Below are positions 17,728 to 26,961 of a stretch of 64,000 nt of DNA, in pieces. Made by a program: the position numbers and the translations under genes. This DNA comes from Cognatishimia sp. F0-27 (GTDB lineage: Bacteria > Pseudomonadota > Alphaproteobacteria > Rhodobacterales > Rhodobacteraceae): the NCBI RefSeq assembly GCF_020667845.1, contig NZ_JAFMPQ010000010.1, positions 1 to 64,000 on the forward strand, written 5' to 3'. The notes below the pieces were generated by a model. That model had not been told where the DNA came from. It searched no databases and saw only the letters and a list, made by a program, of their open reading frames with translations. Position 1 is the stretch's first letter. Each line of letters starts with the position of its first letter.

Positions 17728-18942
17728 TCAGGCAACCGCATGCGCAATCGCACATTGCTTCCATAGCGTGGTTAGCGCCATCACAAGGTGCTCGATATCC
17801 GCATCCGTGTGCAGCGGACCCGGTGTAAACCGCAACCGCTCGGTGCCTTTCGGCACGGTCGGATAGTTGATCGGCTGCACGTAAATCCCGTAATCCTGCA
17901 TCAGGATATCCGCCAGCATCCGGCATTTGACCGGATCCTTGACCATCACCGGAATGATGTGGCTCGGGTTGTCCAGATGCGGAATACCGATCCGGTCCAA
18001 CTGCTTGCGCAGCAAGGCGACCCGATCCTTCTGCGCGCGCCGCTCCACATCCGAGGTCTTGAGATGACGAATCGACGTGCGCGCCGCAGCAGCCACCGCG
18101 GGCGGCAAAGCGGTGGTAAAGATGAACCCGCTGGCAAAGGAGCGGACAAAATCACACAAGGCTTCGGTGCCGGTGATATACCCGCCCATCACCCCGAACG
18201 CCTTGCCCAGCGTGCCCTCGATCAGCGTGATGCGATCCGCAAGCCCAAGCTCCTCGCTCAGCCCACCACCGCGCGGTCCATACATGCCAACCGCATGCAC
18301 CTCGTCAAGATAGGTCAGCGCGCCGTGTTTCTCGGCGACCTCCACGATTTCCTGCATCGGACAGATGTCGCCATCCATCGAATAGACGCTCTCGAAGGCC
18401 ACGATCTTGGTCGCGTTAGAGGGCAAGGCCGCCAGCTTGCGGTCGAGGTCCTCGGGATCGTTGTGCTTCCAGATCACCTTGTCACAGCGCGCGTGGCGAA
18501 TGCCCTCGATCATGCTCGCATGGTTGAGCGCATCCGACAGGATCACCGCATCCGGCAACCGTGACCCCAGCGTCGACAGCGCCGCCCAGTTCGACACGTA
18601 GCCGCTGGTGAACAGGAGCGCGGCCTCCTTGCCATGCAGATCGGCCAGCTCTTCCTCGAGAAGCTTGTGTTGGTGGTTGGTGCCGGAGATGTTGCGAGTC
18701 CCCCCGGCGCCACAGCCGTTGCGCGCCACGGCGTCCTGCATGGAGGCGATCACCTCCGGATGCTGGCCCATGCCAAGGTAGTCGTTGGAGCACCAGACGG
18801 TCACTTCGTCGGGGCAATCCTCATCATGGCTCTTGGCCCGCGGAAACGCGCCAGCCTTCCGCTCCAGTTCCGCAAAGATGCGATAATTCCCCTCTTCCTT
18901 CAGGGTGTCGAGCTGGGCATTGAACAAGCTGTCAAAGTCCAT
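17728..18942 (-). CDS. hemA: 5-aminolevulinate synthase
   Basis: HemA condenses glycine and succinyl-CoA to 5-aminolevulinate, the first committed step of haem and bacteriochlorophyll synthesis in alphaproteobacteria (PLP-dependent). The start at 18942 has a strong GGAGG. The 404-residue protein carries the PLP lysine K247 in [13 protein letters not shown], the aspartate of [15 protein letters not shown], and the glycine-rich [15 protein letters not shown] region. Length is normal. Its first codons overlap the end of puhE by 11 bp, which ties ALA supply to the photosynthetic assembly operon. Rhodobacteraceae often have a second ALA synthase gene elsewhere; this is the PGC copy. Confidence 0.95.
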   Translation of the reverse strand: MDFDSLFNAQLDTLKEEGNYRIFAELERKAGAFPRAKSHDEDCPDEVTVWCSNDYLGMGQHPEVIASMQDAVARNGCGAGGTRNISGTNHQHKLLEEELADLHGKEAALLFTSGYVSNWAALSTLGSRLPDAVILSDALNHASMIEGIRHARCDKVIWKHNDPEDLDRKLAALPSNATKIVAFESVYSMDGDICPMQEIVEVAEKHGALTYLDEVHAVGMYGPRGGGLSEELGLADRITLIEGTLGKAFGVMGGYITGTEALCDFVRSFASGFIFTTALPPAVAAAARTSIRHLKTSDVERRAQKDRVALLRKQLDRIGIPHLDNPSHIIPVMVKDPVKCRMLADILMQDYGIYVQPINYPTVPKGTERLRFTPGPLHTDADIEHLVMALTTLWKQCAIAHAVA

Positions 18943-19741
18943 GGGCGTCCTCCGTCGTGGTCTTTTTTGTCGTGTGGTTGGGCGCGGGAAGCATCCAGCG
19001 CCAGAGTTTTTCATCAGGCAGCGGCAGCACCATGAACCAATGCTCCAGAAGCGCGAGCGCGGTCATCGCCGCCAGAAGGGCAAAGCCGATCTGATCCGCA
19101 AGGCTCTGCGCGGTCACGATCCGCTCCAGCCAGCAGGCCGTGGCCGCCGTCAAAAGCGTGACCGAAACGGGAAACAGCCAGTTCAGCCGCGCGGTGCGGA
19201 AATGGCTGGGCAAATGCGCCAGCGCGGATGGCAGGAATTCGGTGTTGATCTTGGGCACACCCAGAAACAGGTTCAACTTCGCCGATATGCGGGCCACGAA
19301 CAAAAGCGCGAAGGTCCAGAACCCGAACGGGTTCTCCGCCTGCGCCGCGTAGATCCCCATGCCGAGCACAACCGTGACCAGAAGCATCTCGTGATAGGCG
19401 ATCGTGCCCCAGGCCCGGATGAAGCGTTCCCATGCCGGCACCTGGACCGGCAGGACATGCAGGTTCGGCCCCGTGATCACACCGGTCAGAAAGGCCAGCT
19501 CGATCCAGCCCCAGATCGCCAGGGCGGCCAGGAACGCATGATAGACCGACCCGGTCGTCAGCTGGTCCGCCGTCGCCCAGAACCCGTAAAGCCCTGCAAG
19601 CAGCATCGGCACCGCGGCCAGCGTCGCGGTCTTGCCCCGCCCGATCCGATCCGCCCAACGCACCACAAACAAGATCGCCCCGGTGGAAAACCACCAGATG
19701 AACAAGGCCACAAAGGCCGCGATCCAAGGGTCATGGAACAA
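18932..19741 (-). CDS. puhE: Photosynthetic complex assembly protein PuhE
   Basis: PuhE (DUF3623 family) is an integral membrane protein required for normal reaction-centre and LH1 levels. This 269-residue protein has about seven hydrophobic segments and family-typical stretches ([58 protein letters not shown]). It starts about 230 bp after acsF, a gap occupied by repeat copy B, and overlaps hemA at its 3' end. The order acsF-puhE-hemA is the standard one in related clusters. Confidence 0.9.
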   Translation of the reverse strand: MFHDPWIAAFVALFIWWFSTGAILFVVRWADRIGRGKTATLAAVPMLLAGLYGFWATADQLTTGSVYHAFLAALAIWGWIELAFLTGVITGPNLHVLPVQVPAWERFIRAWGTIAYHEMLLVTVVLGMGIYAAQAENPFGFWTFALLFVARISAKLNLFLGVPKINTEFLPSALAHLPSHFRTARLNWLFPVSVTLLTAATACWLERIVTAQSLADQIGFALLAAMTALALLEHWFMVLPLPDEKLWRWMLPAPNHTTKKTTTEDAHGL

Positions 19742-19808
19742 GATCAGTCACCTTTTGTCTCTCTATGGCGCCGGGCAGTCCGGTCACCGTTTCAGATCGG
19801 CCCTGGGC

Positions 19809-19858
19809 GTTTCTTTGGGCCGTAAATATCCCGGGGGGTTTGGGGGGCTGGCCCCCCA
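19809..19858 (+). repeat. Dispersed hairpin repeat, copy B
   Basis: This copy lies in the gap between acsF and puhE, opposite in direction to both genes. The head is TTTCTTTGGGCCG then AAATATCCCGGGG; the tail hairpin is TGGGGGGC-TG-GCCCCCCA. A second, imperfect hairpin unit follows to about 19895, as in copy A. Confidence 0.85.
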
Positions 19859-19973
19859 TCCGGGCTGTGGTTTGGGGGGCTGGCCCTCCAATCCGCAAGT
19901 TTCGTTCGGGGGCGGACCCCCGGTACCGCGTGGCGGGCGCGCAAGGTGTCCCCGGCGCTCCCGCACGCGTCGG

Positions 19974-21110
19974 TCAGTAGGCCGGCACCAACCGGGTGCT
20001 TTCAGGCACGTCGTGCTTTTGGGCCGGAATGGTGTAGAGCGCGAAAAACGCCGTCGCCGCACGCGCGGTCGCGGCGATCTGCTTGATCTTGCCCGCGACA
20101 CCACCTTGTTTCTTGGCCGCTGCAATATCCACGTTGGCCGCCTGCATCTTCTCCAGATTGCGCTGCCAGCGCGGATGCTCGATATCGAGCGTGATCGGGA
20201 AGATCTGCTCGGTGAGCTTGGAGGTCTTGGTAAACACCTCATGCGCATACCAGTCCGGATCCACGCCAAGCGCCTTGTGGAAGGCCGGGCGCTGGTGATC
20301 GCGCACATACATGGTCGAATAGACCGCGGTGAGGAAGAACTTGATCCACAGCACGTTGCGCCCGGAGGTCAGCTTCGGATCGGTTTTCATCAGAAGCGCA
20401 AAGGCCTCGCCGTGGCTGAACTCGTCATTGCACCACTCCTCGAACCACTTGAAGATCGGGTGGAACCGGTGCTCGGGATGCGCCTGAAGATGGCGGAAAA
20501 TGGTGATATACCGCGCGTAGCCGATCTTCTCGGACAGGTATGTGGCGTAATAGATGAATTTCGGCCGGAAATAGGTGTATTTCTTCTTCTGCGTCAGGAA
20601 CCCGAGATTCACCGCCACACCCGCCTCGCGCAGCGCATCGTTGATGAACCCCGCATGCCGCGCTTCGTCCCGCGCCATCAGTTGGAAAAGCTGGACGATG
20701 TCGCCGTTCTTGCCGCGCCGCTTCATCTCCTTGTAGAGCACGCAGCCGGAGAATTCCGCCGTGCAGGACGAGATCAGGAAGTCGATGAACTCCTTCTTGA
20801 GCTCCGGCTCCATGTTGTCCCAGTCAACCGTGTCCCAATCGGCGTTTTTCTTGAAATGCCCCTTGTTGGGGTCGGATTCCATCTGCGCGATCAGAAGATC
20901 CCAGTCCTCGCGCACGCTGGACACATCCAGACTGTCGAGCTCGTCGAAATCCGTGGTGTAGAAGCGCGGCGTGAGAAGCGTGTTCTGCATCGCCACTTCG
21001 GTTGCCGCCTTGCTGTCGAATTTGGCCTGCGCCTCCTGGATCGCAAGACCCTCTTCGACGGTGGTCGCATCGGCGGTGTGCTTAAGGCTGTCGGGTGTCT
21101 GCACGTTCAT
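19974..21110 (-). CDS. acsF: Oxygen-dependent Mg-protoporphyrin IX monomethyl ester cyclase, di-iron subunit
   Basis: AcsF closes the fifth ring of the (bacterio)chlorophyll macrocycle using O2, converting Mg-protoporphyrin monomethyl ester to divinyl protochlorophyllide. The start at 21110 (GAGGAGG upstream) gives 378 residues. Di-iron ligands are visible as E119 region/E128, the EARH motif at 149-152, and EEWCNDEFSHGE at 224-235. The gene overlaps bciE by 4 bp (ATGA), consistent with one enzyme. No bchE (anaerobic cyclase) is present in the window, so pigment synthesis from this cluster needs oxygen. Confidence 0.95.
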   Translation of the reverse strand: MNVQTPDSLKHTADATTVEEGLAIQEAQAKFDSKAATEVAMQNTLLTPRFYTTDFDELDSLDVSSVREDWDLLIAQMESDPNKGHFKKNADWDTVDWDNMEPELKKEFIDFLISSCTAEFSGCVLYKEMKRRGKNGDIVQLFQLMARDEARHAGFINDALREAGVAVNLGFLTQKKKYTYFRPKFIYYATYLSEKIGYARYITIFRHLQAHPEHRFHPIFKWFEEWCNDEFSHGEAFALLMKTDPKLTSGRNVLWIKFFLTAVYSTMYVRDHQRPAFHKALGVDPDWYAHEVFTKTSKLTEQIFPITLDIEHPRWQRNLEKMQAANVDIAAAKKQGGVAGKIKQIAATARAATAFFALYTIPAQKHDVPESTRLVPAY

Positions 21111-21403
21111 AGCGTGACCTCCTCGGAGAAGGAAAATTCGCAAAGCTCCATGACCTCGAAATCGCCCGTGAGGCGGGTCCAGAGCTGTTCAAGCTTGCTG
21201 GCGCGGATGATGACGGCCTCGCGCTGCTCGCGCACGATCTCGCCAAAGGGCGCCATGATCTCCGGCCCCTTCACCTGCACTTCGTCACCGGGGTAGATCA
21301 CCGCGCCATTGTCGAAACGCACATGCGCATGCAGGCTTTCGAACTTGTGACTGATCTCGACCGTGCAGGGCGCACGCTCAATGTCTTTGGTCAGTAGTCC
21401 CAT
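21107..21403 (-). CDS. bciE: BciE-like auxiliary subunit of the oxygen-dependent cyclase
   Basis: This 98-residue soluble protein is encoded directly before acsF with an ATGA overlap. It matches in size and place the small protein conserved in alphaproteobacterial clusters and shown in Rhodobacter sphaeroides to be needed by AcsF (BciE). Visible features are IERAPCTVEISHKFESLHAHVR and a DEVQVKGPEIMAPFGE segment followed by a charged helix; there is no membrane segment. The start has AAGGGA upstream. Assignment rests mainly on position, size and general resemblance; if wrong, it remains a conserved cyclase-linked hypothetical. Confidence 0.75.
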   Translation of the reverse strand: MGLLTKDIERAPCTVEISHKFESLHAHVRFDNGAVIYPGDEVQVKGPEIMAPFGEIVREQREAVIIRASKLEQLWTRLTGDFEVMELCEFSFSEEVTL

Positions 21404-21585
21404 CGTTTGGTTCCCTTTTCGTCACTTGGGCCTGTTGGTGGTGGAGGACAGGTTCCCATTCCCCAACCCACGCCCGGTTTCAGCGCCATTGCCTTGTGAG
21501 TCACCCGGCTCCGTCCCGTCTCCCCGAAGGTCCGCATCGCGCCCCCCGGATCTGATCCGAAACCCTGTGATCAAAGGCCTGACCC

Positions 21586-22044
21586 TCACTCTACGAGCAG
21601 CTTGGCGAAAGCTGCCGCGTTGTCTTGTCCGAACCCCATGAGGTCCGCGTTCCACCCGGTTGACGGATCCGTCACCGCCATCCGGCCATTCTCGAACGCC
21701 GTCAGCAGGATCGGGCCATCAAGCGGCGCCCCTGCCTTTGTCCGCTCGCGCTGCAGCACGCGCCACACACCCGAGATGAACCCGCCTTCTTCCGGCCCGA
21801 GATCGGCAATCACCGCGCCATCCGCATCGCGGACCATCGCGGCGCCTGCCATGTCACCGTCAAGGAACAGCAACCGCTCCGCCTTGATCTCGCTCACGGG
21901 CGGAACGGATCCGGCCGGCTGCCCGGTCCAGACATGCGCCGACACCAGAACGAGGCACAGCACGATCATCCCGAACAACCCGCGCGCCAACATGCGCGGG
22001 ATCAGCTCATCCTCGGGGGATTTCATCCGAACATTCTGTGTCAT
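21586..22044 (-). CDS. puhC: Photosynthetic complex assembly protein PuhC
   Basis: PuhC is a membrane-anchored periplasmic protein needed for optimal reaction-centre/LH1 assembly. The ATG at 22044 (GGGAGG upstream) gives 152 residues: a short cytoplasmic N-terminus, one membrane helix at about 19-42 (LARGLFGMIVLCLVLVSAHV), and a periplasmic domain ending DLMGFGQDNAAAFAKLLVE, which is typical of the family (GFG..N...FA..L). It lies 13 bp after puhB in the puhABC order. A 180-bp gap with no recognised feature follows before bciE. Confidence 0.9.
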   Translation of the reverse strand: MTQNVRMKSPEDELIPRMLARGLFGMIVLCLVLVSAHVWTGQPAGSVPPVSEIKAERLLFLDGDMAGAAMVRDADGAVIADLGPEEGGFISGVWRVLQRERTKAGAPLDGPILLTAFENGRMAVTDPSTGWNADLMGFGQDNAAAFAKLLVE

Positions 22045-22057
22045 GACCGCCTCCCCC

Positions 22058-22726
22058 TTATTCCGCTGCAACCGTGGTCGTGCCGCGCTGGCCCGCACCG
22101 GTTTCGCCGGATTGCACCGTCGATGCCCGCGCGACCTGCGGCATCGACACCCGCGCCTCGGCGGCCTCGGCAATGATCCCGGCGATCTTCTCGGCCTCCG
22201 GAATGCACCGCAGCGCTGGTTGCACGTCGCGGATCGACCAGGGCTTGATATGCGGCCAGCACATGGCATAGCCGAGCGGCGACCGGTCCATGAGCTGGAG
22301 AGCGATCGTGCCGGTCCCGTTCTTGCGCAGCGCCAGAGAGGCATTCGCGATCTGCGTGTAAGGCAGGTTCAGCGTCACGGTCAGCGCCGCACCCACGCGC
22401 ATCGCAACGCGCTTGTTCGTCACCGTGTAAACGGTGGTATAGGCCTGCACCCAGGCCACCAGCATCAGCACCGCAACCACGATGCCGCACAGGATCAGAA
22501 ACGGCACCGACGCACCGATCGCCTGCTGAAACGGCATCAGGTCATAGACCGCAATGAACCGCCAGACCGTCAGAAAAACGAAATAGGCGATCACCCATTT
22601 CAGGCTCAGGCTTTCCCAGGCCAGTTGCCACCAGTCCGGCTTGCCCTGCCACAGGATCCGCTCCCCTTCAGGGGGCAGTTCCGGCAGGCCCGGCATCGGC
22701 TCCGTCGCAAAATCATCATGGCTCAT
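22058..22726 (-). CDS. puhB: Photosynthetic complex assembly protein PuhB
   Basis: PuhB assists assembly of the reaction centre. The 222-residue protein starts with a soluble segment containing LPPEGERILWQGKPDWWQLA, the usual opening of PuhB/bacterial PH-domain membrane proteins, followed by two or three membrane helices (about 44-62 and 72-96) and a PH-like domain (VYTVTNKRVAMRVGAALTVTLNLP). It sits between puhA and puhC in the leftward operon. Confidence 0.92.
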   Translation of the reverse strand: MSHDDFATEPMPGLPELPPEGERILWQGKPDWWQLAWESLSLKWVIAYFVFLTVWRFIAVYDLMPFQQAIGASVPFLILCGIVVAVLMLVAWVQAYTTVYTVTNKRVAMRVGAALTVTLNLPYTQIANASLALRKNGTGTIALQLMDRSPLGYAMCWPHIKPWSIRDVQPALRCIPEAEKIAGIIAEAAEARVSMPQVARASTVQSGETGAGQRGTTTVAAE

Positions 22727-22795
22727 ATCGGTTACCCCCCGTATCGCCAGTTCGCAAAGGGGGACGCGGCTGGCTGGCCGCGACCCCGGCTGTCA

Positions 22796-23575
22796 TCAAA
22801 GCTGCGGTTCGAGCCGCGCTTCATCCGCATAGAGGGTGCCGCCGCCGTAATAGGCGCTGATCTTGTCCTCCTCGAGCTTCGTCACCTGGTTCGGCGCACG
22901 ATGCTTGGGGATGTCCGCAAAATTGTGCCCATAGAGCGAACGGATCCGGACCTGGTTCTTGAGGATCCGCACAAGCGTGATCGGAACAAGCCGCGTGCCG
23001 GCGCCAAATTCGCTGTCGAGTTCGAATTCGAGGTAGCGCACAAGCTGTTCGGGCTCATCGACCCACATATCCGTGACCTTGCCGACGATGGAGCCGTCAC
23101 CCCCGGTCACCGGCAACCCGCGCGGATCACGCCCCGCGGAAACCACGAAACTGTCGATCGCCGACATCGGCACGATCTTCGGGTGGCCCTTGCCATCAAG
23201 CTCCGGCTCATCGCGACGCGGCGCCCAGCTGGCCGGGCCGACACCGTCGATCATCGGGTCACCCTTGGGATTGTAGGGAAAGCCTCCGGAGTCGAAGTCG
23301 CGGGTCAGCAGACCGTCGATATCGCCCCGCTCCGGGGTCTGCCCCGACGGCACGGTATATTCGCCACGCCCGTGCGGCAGGATGAAGGTCTTGTCTTCGG
23401 GGTTCGGGAAGACGCCGCCCGCATCGGCTTCGCTGCCATCTTCGTCAAGCAGCGGATAGCCCTCGCGCTGGTTCTCACGCTGGATCCAGATCACCAGGGC
23501 GACAAAGAAGCCGAAGAACAGCCAGAGCGCGATGCTGGCCAGGTCGAGATTGCCGAAAATATAGTCTTCTGTCAT
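22796..23575 (-). CDS. puhA: Photosynthetic reaction centre H subunit
   Basis: PuhA caps the cytoplasmic face of the L/M reaction-centre core and guides protons to the secondary quinone. The ATG at 23575 (AGGAGG upstream) gives 259 residues: a periplasmic N-terminus, a single membrane helix (about 11-32), then the cytoplasmic beta-barrel domain with the conserved ENQREGYPL and VPMSAIDSFVVSAGRDPRG. The acidic segment EQLVRYLEFEL corresponds to the proton-entry region. Normal length. Preceded by lhaA (28 bp) and followed by puhB. Confidence 0.97.
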   Translation of the reverse strand: MTEDYIFGNLDLASIALWLFFGFFVALVIWIQRENQREGYPLLDEDGSEADAGGVFPNPEDKTFILPHGRGEYTVPSGQTPERGDIDGLLTRDFDSGGFPYNPKGDPMIDGVGPASWAPRRDEPELDGKGHPKIVPMSAIDSFVVSAGRDPRGLPVTGGDGSIVGKVTDMWVDEPEQLVRYLEFELDSEFGAGTRLVPITLVRILKNQVRIRSLYGHNFADIPKHRAPNQVTKLEEDKISAYYGGGTLYADEARLEPQL

Positions 23576-23603
23576 CGTTCTTGTCCTCCTGGGATGGCCG
23601 GGA

Positions 23604-25046
23604 TCACGTTGGGAAATCCGCAAGACCCAGCCGCGATGCGTTTTCTTGCGTTATTTGTGTTTTTCTACGGGAACGGGAGAGAAGCGGGCCGAGCGCGATC
23701 AACGTCACGAACAAAAGCCCGATCTCGAGGTGATAAACGACCGAATAGCCGGTCGCGGGATCGTTGAGCGCCTCGCCCCAGGCGCCAGTGGTCACGGCGG
23801 CGTTCACACCGTCGCGGACCGCCCCGCCGATCAGGGTCGACAGGCCGGCAGCCGTGGCCTGTGCCGCGCCCCATGCGCCCAGCGCAAGCCCTTTGCCCGC
23901 GGTTGCGGTGTCCGGCATGGTCATCGCCGCGGTCAGTGTGGAAATGCTGAACAGGCCCCCGCCAAAGCCGATCATGATCGCCCCGGCAAAGAACAACACG
24001 GTGGAGTTCATCGGGCTGGCAAAAATCACCGCGCTGAAAGCCGCAAGCCCGGCAAGCGCCCCGCGCCCCGCCATCCGATAGGGGCTGATCCCCGTCTTGA
24101 GCCAGACCGCGGCCAGCGCGAAGCCGGTCAGCGCGCCCGCGGCCCACCCGGCGGTCAGCAGGGTCGTGGCGCTCACCGACAGGCCAAGGATCTCGCCGCC
24201 ATAAGGCTCAAGCAGAACGTCCTGCATGTTGAACGCCATGGTGCCAAGGAACACGACAAACAAAAGCCGCCCGGCGGTGCCGCCCCGGGTCAGATCCGCC
24301 CAGGCATCGGCAAAGCGCGGCGCCGGCGCCTCACGCTCCGCACGGCTCATCGGGCGCACCGCCTCCTGCCGCCACAGCGCGACGAGGTTGAGCACCACGG
24401 TCAGAACCGCCGCGCCCTGGATCACCTGGATCAGGCGGATGCCGCTGAAATCCCGCAGGAGCCAGCCGATCACCACCGCCGACAGGCCCATGCCGATCAG
24501 GAACATCACGTAAAGCAGCGCAACAACACGCGGGCGGGTTTCCTCGGTCGCCCGGTCAGCGGCAAGCGCAAGGCCCGCGGTCTGCGTCATGTGCATGCCA
24601 AGACCGGTCATCAGAAAGGCCAGGGCTGCAAGCACCTCACCGGCAAAGGGCACCTCATGGGTGACATCGCCCCCCAGAACCAGAAGACAGGCCGGCATGA
24701 TGGCAAGCCCGCCCATTTGCCACAGCGTGCCGAACCACAGGTAAGGGATACGCTTCCAGCCGATCGAAGAGCGGTAATTGTCGGACTTGAACCCAAGCAG
24801 CGCGCGGAACGGCGCGATCAGCACCGGCAAGGCCACCATGATCGCCACAAGCAAGGCGGGCACGCTCAACTCGACGATCATCACACGGTTCAACGTGCCA
24901 AGCAGCATGACACCCGCCATGCCCACCGACACCTGAAACAACGCCATGCGCAAAAGCTGGCCAAGCGGCAGCTCGTCGCTCGCCGCATCTGCAAATGGCA
25001 GGAGCCGGGTGCTGATCTTCGAAATCTGGGCGCGGGTCACAATCAT
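23604..25046 (-). CDS. lhaA: Light-harvesting 1 assembly protein LhaA (PucC/BCH2 family)
   Basis: LhaA is a 12-helix membrane protein of the PucC family within the major facilitator fold, required for LH1 assembly and possibly for bacteriochlorophyll delivery. The start at 25046 (ATGA overlap with the bchM stop) gives 480 residues, beginning MIVTRAQISKISTRLLPFAD. Family signatures include LLGTLNRVMIVELSVPALLVA, GFKSDNYRSSIGWKRIPYLWFG and QDVLLEPYGGEILGLSV. Position between bchM and puhA matches the classical bchFNBHLM-lhaA-puh superoperon. Confidence 0.95.
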   Translation of the reverse strand: MIVTRAQISKISTRLLPFADAASDELPLGQLLRMALFQVSVGMAGVMLLGTLNRVMIVELSVPALLVAIMVALPVLIAPFRALLGFKSDNYRSSIGWKRIPYLWFGTLWQMGGLAIMPACLLVLGGDVTHEVPFAGEVLAALAFLMTGLGMHMTQTAGLALAADRATEETRPRVVALLYVMFLIGMGLSAVVIGWLLRDFSGIRLIQVIQGAAVLTVVLNLVALWRQEAVRPMSRAEREAPAPRFADAWADLTRGGTAGRLLFVVFLGTMAFNMQDVLLEPYGGEILGLSVSATTLLTAGWAAGALTGFALAAVWLKTGISPYRMAGRGALAGLAAFSAVIFASPMNSTVLFFAGAIMIGFGGGLFSISTLTAAMTMPDTATAGKGLALGAWGAAQATAAGLSTLIGGAVRDGVNAAVTTGAWGEALNDPATGYSVVYHLEIGLLFVTLIALGPLLSRSRRKTQITQENASRLGLADFPT

Positions 25047-25714
25047 GCACGGCACTCCAGCGCCTGGCTGATGTAAAACCCGACAGACACGCGCCCGAGG
25101 TCCCTCAGGGCGCCGGTCTCGGCCACCGTCCGGCTGAGCCGCTTGGGCCCGTGCGGGATCATGACGGGCGACCGGTCGCTGCGGGGAAAGGCCTTGCCCG
25201 CGTACCACATCGCCATGAGCAGCGGCGTCTTGGGCGCAACGGTGAAAACAACACTTCCGGTGGTGCGCTCCATGAGTCGCGCCAACGCGGTCCGAATGTC
25301 CGCTTCGGTGTAATAGATCAGGCTGTCCATCGCAAAAACGTGGTCAAACCCGCCCAGCGCAGGGGCCAGCATGTCGCCGCTCGCAAACGTGACATTGGCC
25401 GCGAGATGCTCGGGCAAACGACGCTCCGCGATCTCCACAAGGGAGGGCGAGATATCCACGGCAACCACGTCCGCGCCGCGCTCGGCAAGCTCGATCGTGG
25501 CAACCCCCGGTCCGCAACCGGCATCCAGCACACGCATCCCCGTCATGTCCGCCGGCAACGCGTCGAGCATCTTGGCCCGCATCGCATCGCGCCCCTTGCG
25601 GACGGTCTCGCGGATCTTCGACACCGGCGCATCGGAGGTCAGCCGCTCCCACACCTTGGTGGCGGAACGGTCGAAATATTCCTCAACGCGGTTGCGGGTC
25701 ACGTCATAGGTCAC
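25043..25714 (-). CDS. bchM: Mg-protoporphyrin IX O-methyltransferase
   Basis: BchM methylates the C13 propionate of Mg-protoporphyrin IX with S-adenosylmethionine. I choose the GTG at 25714 as start, preceded by a G-run, giving 223 residues that begin (M)TYDVTRNRVEEYFDRSATKVWERL, as in the family. The SAM-binding glycine loop is VLDAGCGPG, followed by VVAVDIS. The start codon overlaps the stop of a 57-codon reading frame (GTGA) that fills the gap from bchL. The 3' end overlaps lhaA by 4 bp. Confidence 0.94.
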   Translation of the reverse strand: MTYDVTRNRVEEYFDRSATKVWERLTSDAPVSKIRETVRKGRDAMRAKMLDALPADMTGMRVLDAGCGPGVATIELAERGADVVAVDISPSLVEIAERRLPEHLAANVTFASGDMLAPALGGFDHVFAMDSLIYYTEADIRTALARLMERTTGSVVFTVAPKTPLLMAMWYAGKAFPRSDRSPVMIPHGPKRLSRTVAETGALRDLGRVSVGFYISQALECRA

Positions 25715-25883
25715 TGGTCGCCCCCCCGCTGCACACAGGCCGTGGCGCGCTGCCCGGGCCGCATCACCGGCGCGGACCAGCGGCCGATGACCTCGCTGCG
25801 CCGCGTCCACAGCCCGGTCGCCCCTGCCGGGGCCTGCGCAACCATGCGCATGGCATGTGCATGCTCTGTGCATGGATTGTGCA

Positions 25884-25884
<1 letters not shown>
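25711..25884 (-). CDS. Possible 57-codon reading frame fitted exactly between bchL and bchM
   Basis: This frame starts at an ATG that overlaps the bchL stop by one base (TGATG at 25886-25882) and ends at a TGA that overlaps the bchM GTG start (GTGA). It would encode 57 residues beginning MHNPCTEHAHAMRM, with a Cys- and His-rich start and no membrane segment. The exact coupling at both ends is typical of genuine operon genes. Against it: I recognise no family, its first third is made of an 11-bp direct repeat, and a related frame before bchZ differs only by amino-acid-changing substitutions. It may simply be a read-through leader that couples bchM translation to bchL. Confidence 0.35.
25843..25884 (-). 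repeat. Phased 11-bp direct repeats (ATGCACA-NNN-C), array 1
   Basis: On the minus strand, directly from the bchL stop codon, three 11-bp units ATGCACA-NNN-C follow one another, then ATGCGCATG. A 42-bp array identical at 37 positions occurs between bchY and bchZ (48783-48824); all five differences fall in the NNN spacer. The 11-bp period would place each ATGCACA on the same face of the helix. Confidence 0.8.
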
Positions 25885-26861
<977 letters not shown>

Positions 26862-26880
26862 TCAGAGGCGCCAACCCCTT

Positions 26881-26930
26881 GTTTCTTCTGTCCTGAAATA
26901 CTCCGGGGAGTGTGAGGGGCTGGCCTCTCA
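26881..26930 (+). repeat. Dispersed hairpin repeat, copy C
   Basis: This copy lies between bchH and bchL, opposite in sense to both genes. The head is GTTTCTTCTGTCCTG then AAATACTCCGGGG. The tail hairpin is GTGAGGGGC-TG-GCCTCTCAC, in which the outer base pairs differ from copies A and B but still pair (one G-U-type position). Confidence 0.85.
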
Positions 26931-26961
26931 CCCCGCTCGGCCATATCGCGCATCGGTCCGT

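Noticed and set aside
23646-25076. Plus-strand reading frame of 476 codons opposite lhaA
   Set aside because: It is a shadow of the membrane protein gene: its product is highly basic and hydrophilic, with no domain or plausible start.
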